From Rhodococcoides fascians A25f (lineage in GTDB: Bacteria; Actinomycetota; Actinomycetes; Mycobacteriales; Mycobacteriaceae), in contig NZ_CP049744.1 in the NCBI RefSeq assembly GCF_000760935.2, forward strand, positions 5,301,501 through 5,365,500: a stretch of 64,000 bases of DNA. Reading direction: 5' to 3'. Below the pieces are notes generated by a model. It was not told the origin of the DNA, did no database searches, and was given only the letters and a program-made list of their open reading frames with translations. Shown here piece after piece: positions 55,350-64,000 of the stretch (the stretch's first letter is position 1; every line of letters begins with the position of its first letter). A program made the position numbers and the translations under genes.

Positions 55350-58300
55350 ATGATCTCGGCCGAGCCGCTCGGCCGTAAATGGCTTCTCGGCGTCTCGGCT
55401 CTGGCATTTCTTCTCACTTTTCTGCAGGTCCCCGGCTTCACCGTCGCCGACACCAAATACGACCTGGCGCAGAACCCCCTCGGATTTCTCGAACGTGCCT
55501 CGCATCAGTGGAACAGCGCGGCACCGTTGGGCCAGGTGCAGAACCAGGCCTACGGCTACTTCTTCCCGCACGGAGCGTTCTTCGCCGGCGGTGACCTCCT
55601 CTCCATCCCACCCTGGATCACGCAGCGCATCTGGTGGGCGCTGCTACTCATCGCCGGGTTCTGGGGAATCATCCGACTCGCCGAGGCCCTCGGAATCGGC
55701 AGCCGCAGTTCTCGCCTGATAGCGGCAACGGCCTTCGTCCTGTCTCCTCGAGTTATCACCACCCTCGCGTCGATTTCCTCGGAGACGATGCCGATGATGC
55801 TCGCGCCGTGGGTGCTGATCCCCATCGTGCGATGTCTCACCGGCGACAACGCGAAGCAGACGGCTCGCCGGGCCGCGGCGCAGTCTGCGCTCGCAGTGGC
55901 GTTGATGGGTGCGGTCAATGCCGTCGCCACTGCCGCCGCCGTTCTGGTGGCAGTGATCTGGATGCTGTCGCATCGGCCGAACAGGCGCTGGCTTGTGTTC
56001 AGCGCCTGGTGGGCCGGCTTCCTCGTGCTCGCAACACTGTGGTGGATTGTGCCATTGCTGTTGTTGGGCAAAGTCTCTCCGCCGTTTCTCGATTACATCG
56101 AATCGTCCGGCACCACCACCCAGTGGACGTCGTTGACGGAAGTGTTGCGCGGCACCGGCAGCTGGACGCCGTTCGTGTCACCCGAGCGGGTGGCCGGTGC
56201 GGTTCTGGTGACCCAGCCTGCCGCGGTCATCGCAACGGGCTTGATCGCGGCTGCCGGAATCGCAGGCTTGGCGATGCGATCGATGCCGGCCCGAGGCCGG
56301 CTGACGATCATGTTGTTCGTCGGTCTCGTCGGGCTCGGTGCCGGGTTCGTCGGCGATCTGGACGGTCCGTTCGCAGCAACGGTGCGAGTGTTCCTCGATT
56401 CTGCGGGCGCGCCGCTGCGCAACATTCACAAACTCGAGCCGGTCATTCGAATCCCGTTGGTACTGGGCCTGGCTCACCTGTTGGGCCGTGTTCCGCTGCC
56501 CGGGTCGGTCCCGCGGCCGCAGTGGCGATCGGCCGTCGCGCATCCGGAAAAGAATCCGATGATGGCGGTGACCGCACTGGTGTTGGTGGCATTGGCGCTG
56601 TCCACCTCGCTGGCGTGGACGGGCAAGCTTGCGCCACGAGGTGCGTACGAAGCCGTTCCGCAGTACTGGCACGACGCCGCGGACTGGCTCACCGCCCACG
56701 CATCCGGGTCGAGTCCCGACGGTTCCGACGCGCAGCGCGCACTGATCGTGCCCGGTGCCCCGTTCGCATTGCAGACCTGGGGACTGACCCGCGACGAGCC
56801 GTTGCAGGCTCTCGCCACGACGCCCTGGGCCGTTCGCGACGCCGTGCCGCTCACCCCACCCGGGGCCATTCGCGCACTGGATTCCGTGCAGCGACTCTTC
56901 GCCGACGGCCGTCCGTCCAGCGGACTGGCCGACACCCTCGAAGGACAGGGCATCAGCTACGTCGTAGTGCGCAACGACCTCGATCCCGAGAATTCTCGGT
57001 CCACCCGTCCGGCATCGGTGCACCAGGTGCTCGACGGTTCGCCGGGGTTGGCCCGGGTGGCCGAATTCGGTGAGGACGTTGCTCCCGGTCAGGTCGACGG
57101 CGTTGTGCTCGACGGTGATCTGCGGCCGCCGTATCCCGCTGTCGAGATCTATTCGGTGAACGGCTCAGCCGATACTCCTGCGTCCGGCCCCTACACGGTC
57201 GATCTCGATCGGGTCCCGGTGGTACAGGGCGGACCGGAGTCGATCCTACGCTCGAACGAATTGCGCAACAACGGGATTCGTACTCCCGTGCCGGCCGGAC
57301 CGACACTGCTGGCGTCGGATGCAGCTGCCGCAGGCATCCCCGTCGACTCGGTGACGGTGACGGACACCCCGATGAACCGGGAGACCGACTTCGGCCAGGT
57401 CGACAATCACAACTCTGCACTGCGGGCCGCGGACGAGCCCCGGCGATCGCTGAACGAGGTTCCCGACTACCCGGTGTACGGGGCGGAGACCGTGGACGCC
57501 GAATGGGAGGGTGCAACGCTGACGGCGTCGAGTTCGGCATCGGACGCAACGCAGATCGGTGGCAGCGCACCCGGCAGCGGTGTCGCGGCCGCAGTGGACG
57601 GCGATCTGGCCACCAGTTGGATCAGCAACGGTATCGAACGTGCTGTGGGGCAATGGCTTCAACTCGACTTCGATACTCCGGTGCGCGGCGGACTGCTGCA
57701 TCTGCGCACCAGTCCTGGAACGATCGGTGACCCGGTGAAATGGGTCGAGGTCACCACCCCGAACGGTTCGACCGCGGCGCGGGTGGACAAGCCAGGGGAC
57801 CCGATGACGGTGTCCCTGCCGGGTGGCGAAACGCCGTGGCTGCGGATCACCGCGAAGTCGACGGTCGATGGAACCCGAGGAAGCCAATTCGGCATCAGCG
57901 AGGTCTCGGTGGACGACTACTCCGATCGAGACGACCCGAAGCCGGTGCCGATCGTGCACCGTGCCGTGTTGCCGGACACTCCGGCCGGGGCGAGCGTGGA
58001 CGCGTGGGAACTCGGCCAGGAATTTCCTGGGCGGTCCGGATGCCTCGATACCGAGGATCGAATCCGTTGCAGCAGTGGATTGTCCAAATCCCCCGAGGAA
58101 CTGGGGCGTTTCTCGCGCACGATCGAGGTGCCGATGGGTACCGCGGTCATCCCCGATCTGACGGTGCGCACACGGCAGTCGCCCGAACTCGAGGCACTGT
58201 TGGCGCAGACGGGTCGACCGCTGGCGAGCGGGGCGTCGGACGTCGCAGATCTCGAGGGTTCCGCCTTCGCCGCCACCGACGGTGACCCGCGCACATCCTG

Positions 58301-59597
58301 GACCGCACCGGAGAAGTCGATCACCGACCGGGCCGGCACCAACCCCACTCTGACCATCCAATTGCCCGCTCCCACACTGGTGGACGGGCTGAAGCTCAGC
58401 CCGAGCCTCGGCGCACTTCCGGCCCATCCGACCCGGGTCGCGGTCAATCTCGGCAACGGCCCGATGGTCCGCGACGTCGACACCGACGGTTCGACGACAG
58501 TCCAGCTGGCACCGTATGTGACCGACAAGATCGTGCTGTCCATCGTGGACTGGGACGGCGTCTTGGATCGAAACTCGTTGGGCTTCATCCAATCTCAACC
58601 ACCGGGTTTCGCCGAAGTGACGCCGCTGTCCGCGGGCGAGCCGATCGGTGCCCTGTACGACGGTGATCGTGAGATCACGGTGGACTGCTTCAACGGTCCC
58701 ATCGTCTCCATTGCCGGGCAGACGGTGCGTACGTCGGTGACCGCTACCGCCGACCAATTCCGTTCCGGCGAACCGCTGAAGGCGTCGGTGTGCGACGCCG
58801 ACACTCCGGTGAACGAGAACTTCGTCAACCCGGTGTCGTTGCCCGAGGGCCGTCAGGACGTGGTGGTGGAGCCCGGAGCGTCGTTCTTCGTCGACGGTAT
58901 TCGACTGCGCACCATGCCTATTCCAGCCGACTGGCCGACGAGCTCGGCACCGCAGGCGGCAAGAACCACGGCCTGGAGCCCCGATCACCGCGAGGTGACG
59001 CTCACCTCCGCAACGGAGGATCGACTACTGGTGATCCCGGAGAGCAACAACATCGGTTGGCACGCAACGATGCCCGGAGGTGTGGAGCTGTCCCCTGTGG
59101 TCGTCGACGGGTGGCAGCAGGCCTGGATGGTTCCGGCGGGGGCGTCGGGCACGATCTCGTTGGATTTCACCACCGATCGCTGGTACCGACTGGGCATCTT
59201 CGGTGGGCTACTGCTGTTGATCCCGTTGCTGTTCGCGGCGATCCGCGCGCCCCGCACGGTACCGAATCCGGGCCCGCCGCCGCGCCCGTGGCGCAGCAGC
59301 ACGGCCGCATTCGTGGCACTGCTCGCAGCGACCGTCGTCCTGGCCGGGATTGCCGGCGCGGTCACTGTTGCCGTGATCGGAGTCGGTGCGGTGTATCTGG
59401 ATCGCCGTTTCGATCGCGTGTTGTCCTCGCGTGTATTGGTCTGCATCGCAGGCGGATTCGCCATGCTCGGCCCAGCGCTGCTGTCGCTCGGTCCGTGGCG
59501 ATCGTCCGACGGGTACGTGGGCGGATCCTACGTAGTTCAGCTGGCAGCGTTGATCGGGATCGTCGCGCTGGCGATCAGTGCGATACGGCGTCCGTGA
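55350..59597 (+). CDS. aftD: alpha-(1->3)-arabinofuranosyltransferase AftD
   Basis: A very large (1415-residue) GT-C membrane glycosyltransferase that adds arabinofuranose to arabinogalactan and lipoarabinomannan using decaprenyl-phosphoarabinose. The N-terminal multi-helix part holds the catalytic-loop Asp in VADTKYDLAQNPLGFL; the middle and C-terminal extracytoplasmic part holds F5/8-type carbohydrate-binding modules (AAAVDGDLATSWISNG and AATDGDPRTSWTAPE), and helices return at the end. Length fits M. tuberculosis AftD (1400). ATG 55350 is taken as start, with TTG 55308 as an alternative. Its 3' end overlaps the convergent acyltransferase gene by 23 nt. Confidence 0.93.
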   Translation: MISAEPLGRKWLLGVSALAFLLTFLQVPGFTVADTKYDLAQNPLGFLERASHQWNSAAPLGQVQNQAYGYFFPHGAFFAGGDLLSIPPWITQRIWWALLLIAGFWGIIRLAEALGIGSRSSRLIAATAFVLSPRVITTLASISSETMPMMLAPWVLIPIVRCLTGDNAKQTARRAAAQSALAVALMGAVNAVATAAAVLVAVIWMLSHRPNRRWLVFSAWWAGFLVLATLWWIVPLLLLGKVSPPFLDYIESSGTTTQWTSLTEVLRGTGSWTPFVSPERVAGAVLVTQPAAVIATGLIAAAGIAGLAMRSMPARGRLTIMLFVGLVGLGAGFVGDLDGPFAATVRVFLDSAGAPLRNIHKLEPVIRIPLVLGLAHLLGRVPLPGSVPRPQWRSAVAHPEKNPMMAVTALVLVALALSTSLAWTGKLAPRGAYEAVPQYWHDAADWLTAHASGSSPDGSDAQRALIVPGAPFALQTWGLTRDEPLQALATTPWAVRDAVPLTPPGAIRALDSVQRLFADGRPSSGLADTLEGQGISYVVVRNDLDPENSRSTRPASVHQVLDGSPGLARVAEFGEDVAPGQVDGVVLDGDLRPPYPAVEIYSVNGSADTPASGPYTVDLDRVPVVQGGPESILRSNELRNNGIRTPVPAGPTLLASDAAAAGIPVDSVTVTDTPMNRETDFGQVDNHNSALRAADEPRRSLNEVPDYPVYGAETVDAEWEGATLTASSSASDATQIGGSAPGSGVAAAVDGDLATSWISNGIERAVGQWLQLDFDTPVRGGLLHLRTSPGTIGDPVKWVEVTTPNGSTAARVDKPGDPMTVSLPGGETPWLRITAKSTVDGTRGSQFGISEVSVDDYSDRDDPKPVPIVHRAVLPDTPAGASVDAWELGQEFPGRSGCLDTEDRIRCSSGLSKSPEELGRFSRTIEVPMGTAVIPDLTVRTRQSPELEALLAQTGRPLASGASDVADLEGSAFAATDGDPRTSWTAPEKSITDRAGTNPTLTIQLPAPTLVDGLKLSPSLGALPAHPTRVAVNLGNGPMVRDVDTDGSTTVQLAPYVTDKIVLSIVDWDGVLDRNSLGFIQSQPPGFAEVTPLSAGEPIGALYDGDREITVDCFNGPIVSIAGQTVRTSVTATADQFRSGEPLKASVCDADTPVNENFVNPVSLPEGRQDVVVEPGASFFVDGIRLRTMPIPADWPTSSAPQAARTTAWSPDHREVTLTSATEDRLLVIPESNNIGWHATMPGGVELSPVVVDGWQQAWMVPAGASGTISLDFTTDRWYRLGIFGGLLLLIPLLFAAIRAPRTVPNPGPPPRPWRSSTAAFVALLAATVVLAGIAGAVTVAVIGVGAVYLDRRFDRVLSSRVLVCIAGGFAMLGPALLSLGPWRSSDGYVGGSYVVQLAALIGIVALAISAIRRP

Positions 59598-60723
59598 GAG
59601 GTGTCTTCTTCGGCGCGAATCGCCGTCGAGCAGGTTCCTCCACCAGCGCGTAACTGGCCGCGGCCACCGGGATCGACAGCGCAAGAGTCACCGTCAACAC
59701 GAACCACATTCCGCCCGAGAACGGGATGATGCCGAACACCGGGAACACCACGGCCAGAACGGCCAAGTGCCAGATGAAGATTCCGTACGACCACCGACCC
59801 AGCGTGAGCATCACCGGATGCTCGAACACTCGGTGTCTGCGGCCGGTGTCGGCGAGTACCAGGGGCGAGAGCATCGCGAATGCGAGAACCGCACCGAAAA
59901 CGATCTTGAGCTCGAACTGCCACGGCTCGGGCCGAACCAATCCCTGTGGGCCCGCCAGTGGAGTCGCCGACAGCACGAAAGCAGTCACGGCGATCGACGG
60001 CATCACCCAACTGCGCCGAGCCCACCGATGGACCCAGGTCTGCGGTCCGACGGACACCTCGGCCAACACCATCCCGGCCGCGAACCAGGGGAGGTAGCCG
60101 GGTAGCCAGTTGTCGTGGTGAATGGCGTCGGCAGTCTTGATCGGTAGAAACCCCCAGGACAGCGTCACCGCGGATGCACCGAGCAGCACCGAGATTCGGT
60201 ATCGGGCCGAGGCTCCGCGCAATCGGACCATCAGCCACGCGAGGACAGGCAGCAGTAGATAGAAGGCCACCTCCACCGACAGCGACCACATCTGCGTCAT
60301 GCCCTCGGTCAGCGTCAACGGCACGAACACCTGCGTCAGCGAGAGATTGGCCAACCACACCCGGTAGTCGCCGCCCGCATGCGGCAGAAACAGCAGCACC
60401 AGCACGACGACGACCCAATACGCGGGCAGGATGCGCACCGCGCGCGACCAGAAGTAGCGGCGAGCGGACTGCGCCTGCGTGAGCCCCCTGGCCTGCGCGG
60501 CATGGGGACGCCACAGCAGAAACCCCGAGAGCGCGAAGAAGATCGCCACGGTGAGATCGAACCTGCCCCAGATCCGACCCATGAGCGGGGATTCGGCGGC
60601 ACCGGTCTGGAAGGCCACGTGGGTGACCACGATGCCGATCGCGGCCAGCGCGCGCATTCCCTCGAGTGCCGGGACGAACGCACGCAGCGGTACGACGGAT
60701 GCCGAATCGACTCGAGTACTCAT
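59575..60723 (-). CDS. membrane acyltransferase (acyltransferase-3 family)
   Basis: A 382-residue, ten-helix O-acyltransferase. Motifs: ALEGMRALAAIGIVVTHVAF with the catalytic His, then RRYFWSRAVRILPAYWVVVVLVLL and TQMWSLSVEVAFYLLLP. Such proteins acylate surface sugars or lipids. It corresponds in neighbourhood and type to M. tuberculosis Rv0228, near the DUF3068 gene and aftD, so a role in decorating envelope glycans is reasonable (inference). Confidence 0.9.
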   Translation of the reverse strand: MSTRVDSASVVPLRAFVPALEGMRALAAIGIVVTHVAFQTGAAESPLMGRIWGRFDLTVAIFFALSGFLLWRPHAAQARGLTQAQSARRYFWSRAVRILPAYWVVVVLVLLFLPHAGGDYRVWLANLSLTQVFVPLTLTEGMTQMWSLSVEVAFYLLLPVLAWLMVRLRGASARYRISVLLGASAVTLSWGFLPIKTADAIHHDNWLPGYLPWFAAGMVLAEVSVGPQTWVHRWARRSWVMPSIAVTAFVLSATPLAGPQGLVRPEPWQFELKIVFGAVLAFAMLSPLVLADTGRRHRVFEHPVMLTLGRWSYGIFIWHLAVLAVVFPVFGIIPFSGGMWFVLTVTLALSIPVAAASYALVEEPARRRFAPKKTPLTDAVSH

Positions 60724-60890
60724 GGTGGCTCAAGTGTGCCGTGTCGAACCGGCTCGGACGAGACCGGCACCACTGTCGACTGTTACTGTCACCTGCGACG
60801 TGTCGTAAGAAATCGGGCATCTGGTCGGGGGCGAACGTTGGTCCCGCCTGCGGTGTCTTCCAGTGAAGCGGTCGAACAAGGAGAATCAGC

Positions 60891-62012
60891 ATGGCGGAGC
60901 GCTCAGGGCCGAGCCGGATCTTGGCTCTTGTACTCATCGGCTTGGGTGCATTTCTGGTGGTCGCCGCCATCCTCATTCCCACCTATACGGTCTCGGCGCT
61001 CGAGAAGACGCCGCTGGACCTCGAGGTCACCACCGTCTCGACCGGCGAAGGCAGTGTGCTGAACGCGAGCTCCCTCGCCGCCGGTCGCGCGGTCGTCGAC
61101 CAGAACGTTCCGCTCGTCTCACAGCGATTCGTCACCGTCGAGGATCCCTCCGACGCCGACATCATGACGCTGCAGGCCGGTCAGACCCTGCGACGTAGCG
61201 ACAAGCAGGCCGACACCGGACTGCTGACCGCCAGCGTCGACCGCGTCACCATCGACCGCAAGACCTCGATGCCCGTCGAGAGCCCGATCGGCACCATCCA
61301 GGTGGCCGGCGACAAGCCCGCCGAGGAAGTTGCCCACACCGGTCTGCAGTACAAGTTCCCGTTCAACTCCGAGCAGAAGAGCTACCCGTACTTCGACGTC
61401 AACGCTCGCGCGTCCAAGGACATCGACTTCGTCGAGGCCACCGAGATCAACGGCACGCCGGTGTACCAGTACCAGCAGACGGTCGGCCCGGTAGACCTGT
61501 CGACGGTGGTCAACCTGCCGACCAACAAGGTGACCCTGCCCGCCGACACATGGGGTGTCGAAGGCGGAACCGCACCGGTGACGATGACCCGCTGGTACGA
61601 GAACACCCGCACCCTGTGGGTCGAGCCCGAGACCGGTGTCGTCGTCAAGGGTGAAGAGCAGATTCACCAGTACTACGGACGTGAGGCAGGCAAGCCCGAG
61701 GTCGACGTGCTCAACGCACCGATCACGTTCGACGAGAACACCGTCGAATACCAGATCCAGCAGGCCAAGGACGGCCAGGACAAGCTCTCGCTCTTCGGCC
61801 GCACGGTTCCGATCGTCGCCGGCATCCTGGGCGTCATCTCGCTGATCGCCGGAGCGTTCCTGCTCCTGCGCGGCGGAAACGGTGGACACAGTCAGCCTGC
61901 CCGTACCGACGCTGCTCCGCGCCCGACCCCGAGTGGCGGAACCGCACCGAACCGCGACTGGACGACGGATCGCACGGAAGAAATTCCGAGGACGAACCTC
62001 AGCAAGGAGTAG
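60891..62012 (+). CDS. DUF3068 envelope protein (Rv0227c type)
   Basis: A 373-residue protein with one N-terminal and one C-terminal transmembrane helix (ILALVLIGLGAFLVVAAILI and TVPIVAGILGVISLIAGAFLLL) enclosing a large outer domain, then a polar tail. It is a DUF3068 member like Rv0227c; the family has been renamed after PorA by some annotators, but there is no beta-barrel evidence here. Outer-domain features are YPYFDVNARASKDIDF and WVEPETGVVVKGEEQIHQYY. Divergent from the acyltransferase. Confidence 0.88.
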   Translation: MAERSGPSRILALVLIGLGAFLVVAAILIPTYTVSALEKTPLDLEVTTVSTGEGSVLNASSLAAGRAVVDQNVPLVSQRFVTVEDPSDADIMTLQAGQTLRRSDKQADTGLLTASVDRVTIDRKTSMPVESPIGTIQVAGDKPAEEVAHTGLQYKFPFNSEQKSYPYFDVNARASKDIDFVEATEINGTPVYQYQQTVGPVDLSTVVNLPTNKVTLPADTWGVEGGTAPVTMTRWYENTRTLWVEPETGVVVKGEEQIHQYYGREAGKPEVDVLNAPITFDENTVEYQIQQAKDGQDKLSLFGRTVPIVAGILGVISLIAGAFLLLRGGNGGHSQPARTDAAPRPTPSGGTAPNRDWTTDRTEEIPRTNLSKE

Positions 62013-62024
62013 GTGCGCTACGCA

Positions 62025-62100
62025 GGAGTGGAGCCTGCGGAACGACCCGGTGGTCAGTGGCGTGGTTATGTGCTCGTGGGGGCACATAACCACGCCACTG
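62025..62100. terminator. palindromic intergenic element E3 (bidirectional hairpin)
   Basis: A perfect 19-bp stem (CAGTGGCGTGGTTATGTGC at 62055-62073 with its complement at 62082-62100) with an 8-nt loop. It is preceded by a 24-nt core (62025-62048) identical to part of E1. It lies between the convergent DUF3068 and nitrilase genes. Confidence 0.85.
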
Positions 62101-62108
62101 GCGTTTTC

Positions 62109-63827
62109 TCAGGCGGTCGAGAGAATCTCGTAGTGGTGGGGTTGCCGCATCAGGACGAGGTCTTTGCGTCGCACCACATTGGTGGGGTACGCCCCGCCGA
62201 GGTTGGTGGTGTCGACGACGCTCGTCGCGATGCCCGGTTCGTCGCCGTCGACGAGAGCTTCGGTGCGCGGGAACGCGAACGTGTCCGGCCCGAACACTCC
62301 GCTGTGTCCAGCGATACCGCGGCTGGGGTCGACGGCGTTGGCGAACGCGAAGTAGACGTTGTTCTCGCCGGCGCGCACGCGCATGTGGTGCCAGTGGGTG
62401 GCGTCGGGCCCGGTGAGAACCTCGGCGGCGAACGGAATCTCGGTTCCTGGGTGCGATCCGACAAAAACACCCGCCAGTGCGGATGGGCAGACGATGAGGT
62501 CGCACCCGCGCAGCGCGAGCACCCGGCCCGATTCCGGGAGCAGGGCATCGTTGCCGACGAGGAGACCGACTCGTCCCAGAGGCAGGTCGACGACCATCCA
62601 TCGATCACCCGCATCGAACAGCGACGTGTGTTCCGCGGACAGATGGATCTGGCGGTATGCCGTGCACTTTCCGTCCTGCTCGATCAGCACCGCCGAGTTG
62701 TACACCCGATCGGTATCGGCGTCGCGCTCGGCGATGCCGACGACGATCGACACGCCGTGCCGGACCGCGAGGTCGGCGATCCGCGTGAGCGAGGGCCCGT
62801 CGACGGTTTCGGCAACGTCACGAGGTGGTCGATCCTCGGAGACCGGACCGGTGATCGACAGTTCGGGAAAGACGACGAGATCGGCTGTGCCGGAGACCTG
62901 TTGGACCCAGGCCTCGATGTCGGCGAGGTTGCTCTCGATCGACGTACCCGGAGTGCACTGGACCACGCTCACTGCAGACGTGGCACCGGACGGCAGCGGC
63001 GAATGTCCGTACAGAGTGAAGAAGTCGAGAGGATTCCAGGTGTACGTGTTCGTCTGCAGCTCCCGATACAGCTCGGGTCGACGCGTCGGACCCCCCTCGC
63101 GGGTGCGCCGAATGTCGATCTCTGCGGCGACGATCCCGTTGCCGACGTCGATCCGGCCGGAGACGGCCCCGTCGGGCTCGATGATGCATGTGCCGCCGCT
63201 GAATTGGACCGTCCGTTCGAGTCCCCATCGGTTGCTCTCGATGACGTAGCAGTTGTTCTCGAAGGCTCGACTGATCCAGTAGGGAGCCGGCGTTCGTTCG
63301 GCGAGCCAGTTGCTGATGTGGCAGATCACGTCCGCGCCCTGTAGCGCGACCACTCGAGCGGTCTCCACGAAGTGCAGATCCATGCAGATCAGCAACGCGA
63401 TTCGGCCGAGCCTGGTCTCGAACACCTGATGGCCAAGGTTCCCCGACGCTGCCCACTTGGGCTCGGCGATGTACGGGTGCGTCTTGCGATGGGTACCGAT
63501 GATTCCCTGGGGTCCGATGAGAATCGCACTGTTGTAGAACAATCCGCTTGTCGGGTCGACTTCCGGCATGCCCAGGACGATGTAGCAGTCGCGACGGGAC
63601 GCGATCTCGACGAAAGTATCGGTGGTGGGTCCGGGGATCTGCTCGACGACGGTAGATGCCTCCTCGGGATCATGGAAACAGTAACCCGTGGTGGCCATTT
63701 CGGGTGTGGTGATCAACTCGGCCCCGTCGGATGCAGCCTTGTCGACCAGCTCTGCCAACGCGGCGACATTCGCATCCTTGGCGAACAGTGTGGGCTCGAA
63801 CTGGATGGCCGCTGCGGTGAATGTCAT
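62109..63827 (-). CDS. double nitrilase-superfamily protein, second domain degenerate
   Basis: A 572-residue fusion of two carbon-nitrogen hydrolase domains. The first (1-270) has an intact Glu-Lys-Cys triad: E43 in TTPEMATTGY, K115 in GTHRKTHPY and C148 in LLICMDLHF. The second (about 284-540) keeps Glu (E322, FPELSITG) but has Gln for Lys (Q393, YRQIHL) and Gly where Cys should be (G425, LLVGNDALL), so it is probably non-catalytic. Nitrilase-family enzymes hydrolyse amides, carbamoyl groups or nitriles. The start overlaps the stop of an upstream transporter gene (ATGA), suggesting uptake and hydrolysis of a nitrogenous compound. Confidence 0.88.
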   Translation of the reverse strand: MTFTAAAIQFEPTLFAKDANVAALAELVDKAASDGAELITTPEMATTGYCFHDPEEASTVVEQIPGPTTDTFVEIASRRDCYIVLGMPEVDPTSGLFYNSAILIGPQGIIGTHRKTHPYIAEPKWAASGNLGHQVFETRLGRIALLICMDLHFVETARVVALQGADVICHISNWLAERTPAPYWISRAFENNCYVIESNRWGLERTVQFSGGTCIIEPDGAVSGRIDVGNGIVAAEIDIRRTREGGPTRRPELYRELQTNTYTWNPLDFFTLYGHSPLPSGATSAVSVVQCTPGTSIESNLADIEAWVQQVSGTADLVVFPELSITGPVSEDRPPRDVAETVDGPSLTRIADLAVRHGVSIVVGIAERDADTDRVYNSAVLIEQDGKCTAYRQIHLSAEHTSLFDAGDRWMVVDLPLGRVGLLVGNDALLPESGRVLALRGCDLIVCPSALAGVFVGSHPGTEIPFAAEVLTGPDATHWHHMRVRAGENNVYFAFANAVDPSRGIAGHSGVFGPDTFAFPRTEALVDGDEPGIATSVVDTTNLGGAYPTNVVRRKDLVLMRQPHHYEILSTA

Positions 63828-64000
63828 GACGCCACAGTCCTTTCGATTGTCGGGGCTTCGGTGGTGACCGGCGGTTCGTAGAACTTCCCCCGGGTTGCCA
63901 TCGTCAGCGGGATGTAGATGATCGGCCCGAGGAGCATCGCGATGAACGATGCGTAGTACGACGGGTAGAGACCGAACACGCCGAGTCCGCCCACGGCCAC
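63824..64000 (-). CDS. C-terminal end of a membrane transporter (3' part only)
   Basis: The last 58 residues of a gene entering from the right edge on the minus strand. They show a hydrophobic segment (GLGVFGLYPSYYASFIAMLLGPIIYIPLTMA) followed by a polar tail (TRGKFYEPPVTTEAP) that looks like the end of an NCS1-type nucleobase or similar symporter; with so little sequence, the family is a guess. It overlaps the double nitrilase gene (ATGA), so the two are translationally coupled. Confidence 0.6.
   Translation of the reverse strand: MAVGGLGVFGLYPSYYASFIAMLLGPIIYIPLTMATRGKFYEPPVTTEAPTIERTVAS

Overview
The window looks like chromosomal DNA of a mycolic-acid actinomycete, most likely Rhodococcus or a close relative in the Nocardiaceae. 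Supporting signs are the high G+C content, frequent GTG/TTG starts, many ATGA/GTGA start-stop overlaps, and several gene neighbourhoods shared with Mycobacterium tuberculosis: an Rv1354c/Rv1355c-type pair, an Rv0535-Rv0541c-type glycan cluster, and an Rv0227c-Rv0244c-type block (DUF3068, acyltransferase, aftD, DUF2613, lpqI, tetR, htdX, fabG4, fadA2, fadE5). Family and ortholog assignments were made by reading the proteins; no database search was run.

Layout. 1-3 kb: end of a sugar-type ABC importer operon continuing into a phosphotriesterase-family hydrolase, a glutamine-amidotransferase-like protein and a TenA-like protein. 3-7.7 kb: thiolase and divergent HxlR regulator, LysE exporter, CGNR regulator with a VOC protein, and a fused HadA/HadB dehydratase. 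7.7-13.6 kb: an unusual cluster of two divergent Hsp70-like ATPases, an ANTAR protein, a DUF7159-like membrane protein and a CYTH-CHAD protein. 13.6-19.2 kb: dcd, then an operon of a GNAT-like protein, an E1-like/nitroreductase fusion and a GAF-GGDEF-EAL enzyme, then tRNA-Gly(CCC). 19.4-28.3 kb: secreted GH16 and lipase, a PucR-type regulator divergent from an aldehyde dehydrogenase/GMC oxidoreductase pair, a lipoprotein, a membrane protein and a methyltransferase. 28-33 kb: membrane glycosyltransferase-like protein divergent from mtnP, epimerase, GT2 and DUF2064 genes. 33-37.4 kb: MarR, DUF4185, methyltransferase, FadE5.

37.4-39.4 kb is the most unusual part. Five long palindromic repeat units rich in alternating CG lie on both sides of a gene combining an AbiEi-like N-terminus with a PD-(D/E)XK-like nuclease domain, and one unit forms the 3' end of that gene. 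39.4-48.8 kb holds a flavin reductase, a VanW protein, a second PucR regulator and a complete branched-chain-type ABC importer. 48.9-54.4 kb is the fadA2 / fabG4-htdX / tetR / nagZ block; 54.5-62 kb holds usp, DUF2613, aftD, an acyltransferase and DUF3068; 62.1-64 kb holds a double nitrilase and the end of a transporter gene.

Two cross-window signals tie genes together. A palindrome of form TTACY-N4-AGTAR lies before fadE5, between fadA2 and fabG4, and before the tetR gene, suggesting one TetR-controlled fatty-acid regulon. A related hairpin element with a shared 12-24-nt core lies at three convergent gene junctions (3.0, 52.5 and 62.0 kb), with a covarying base pair between two copies, suggesting a dispersed bidirectional terminator or REP-like family.
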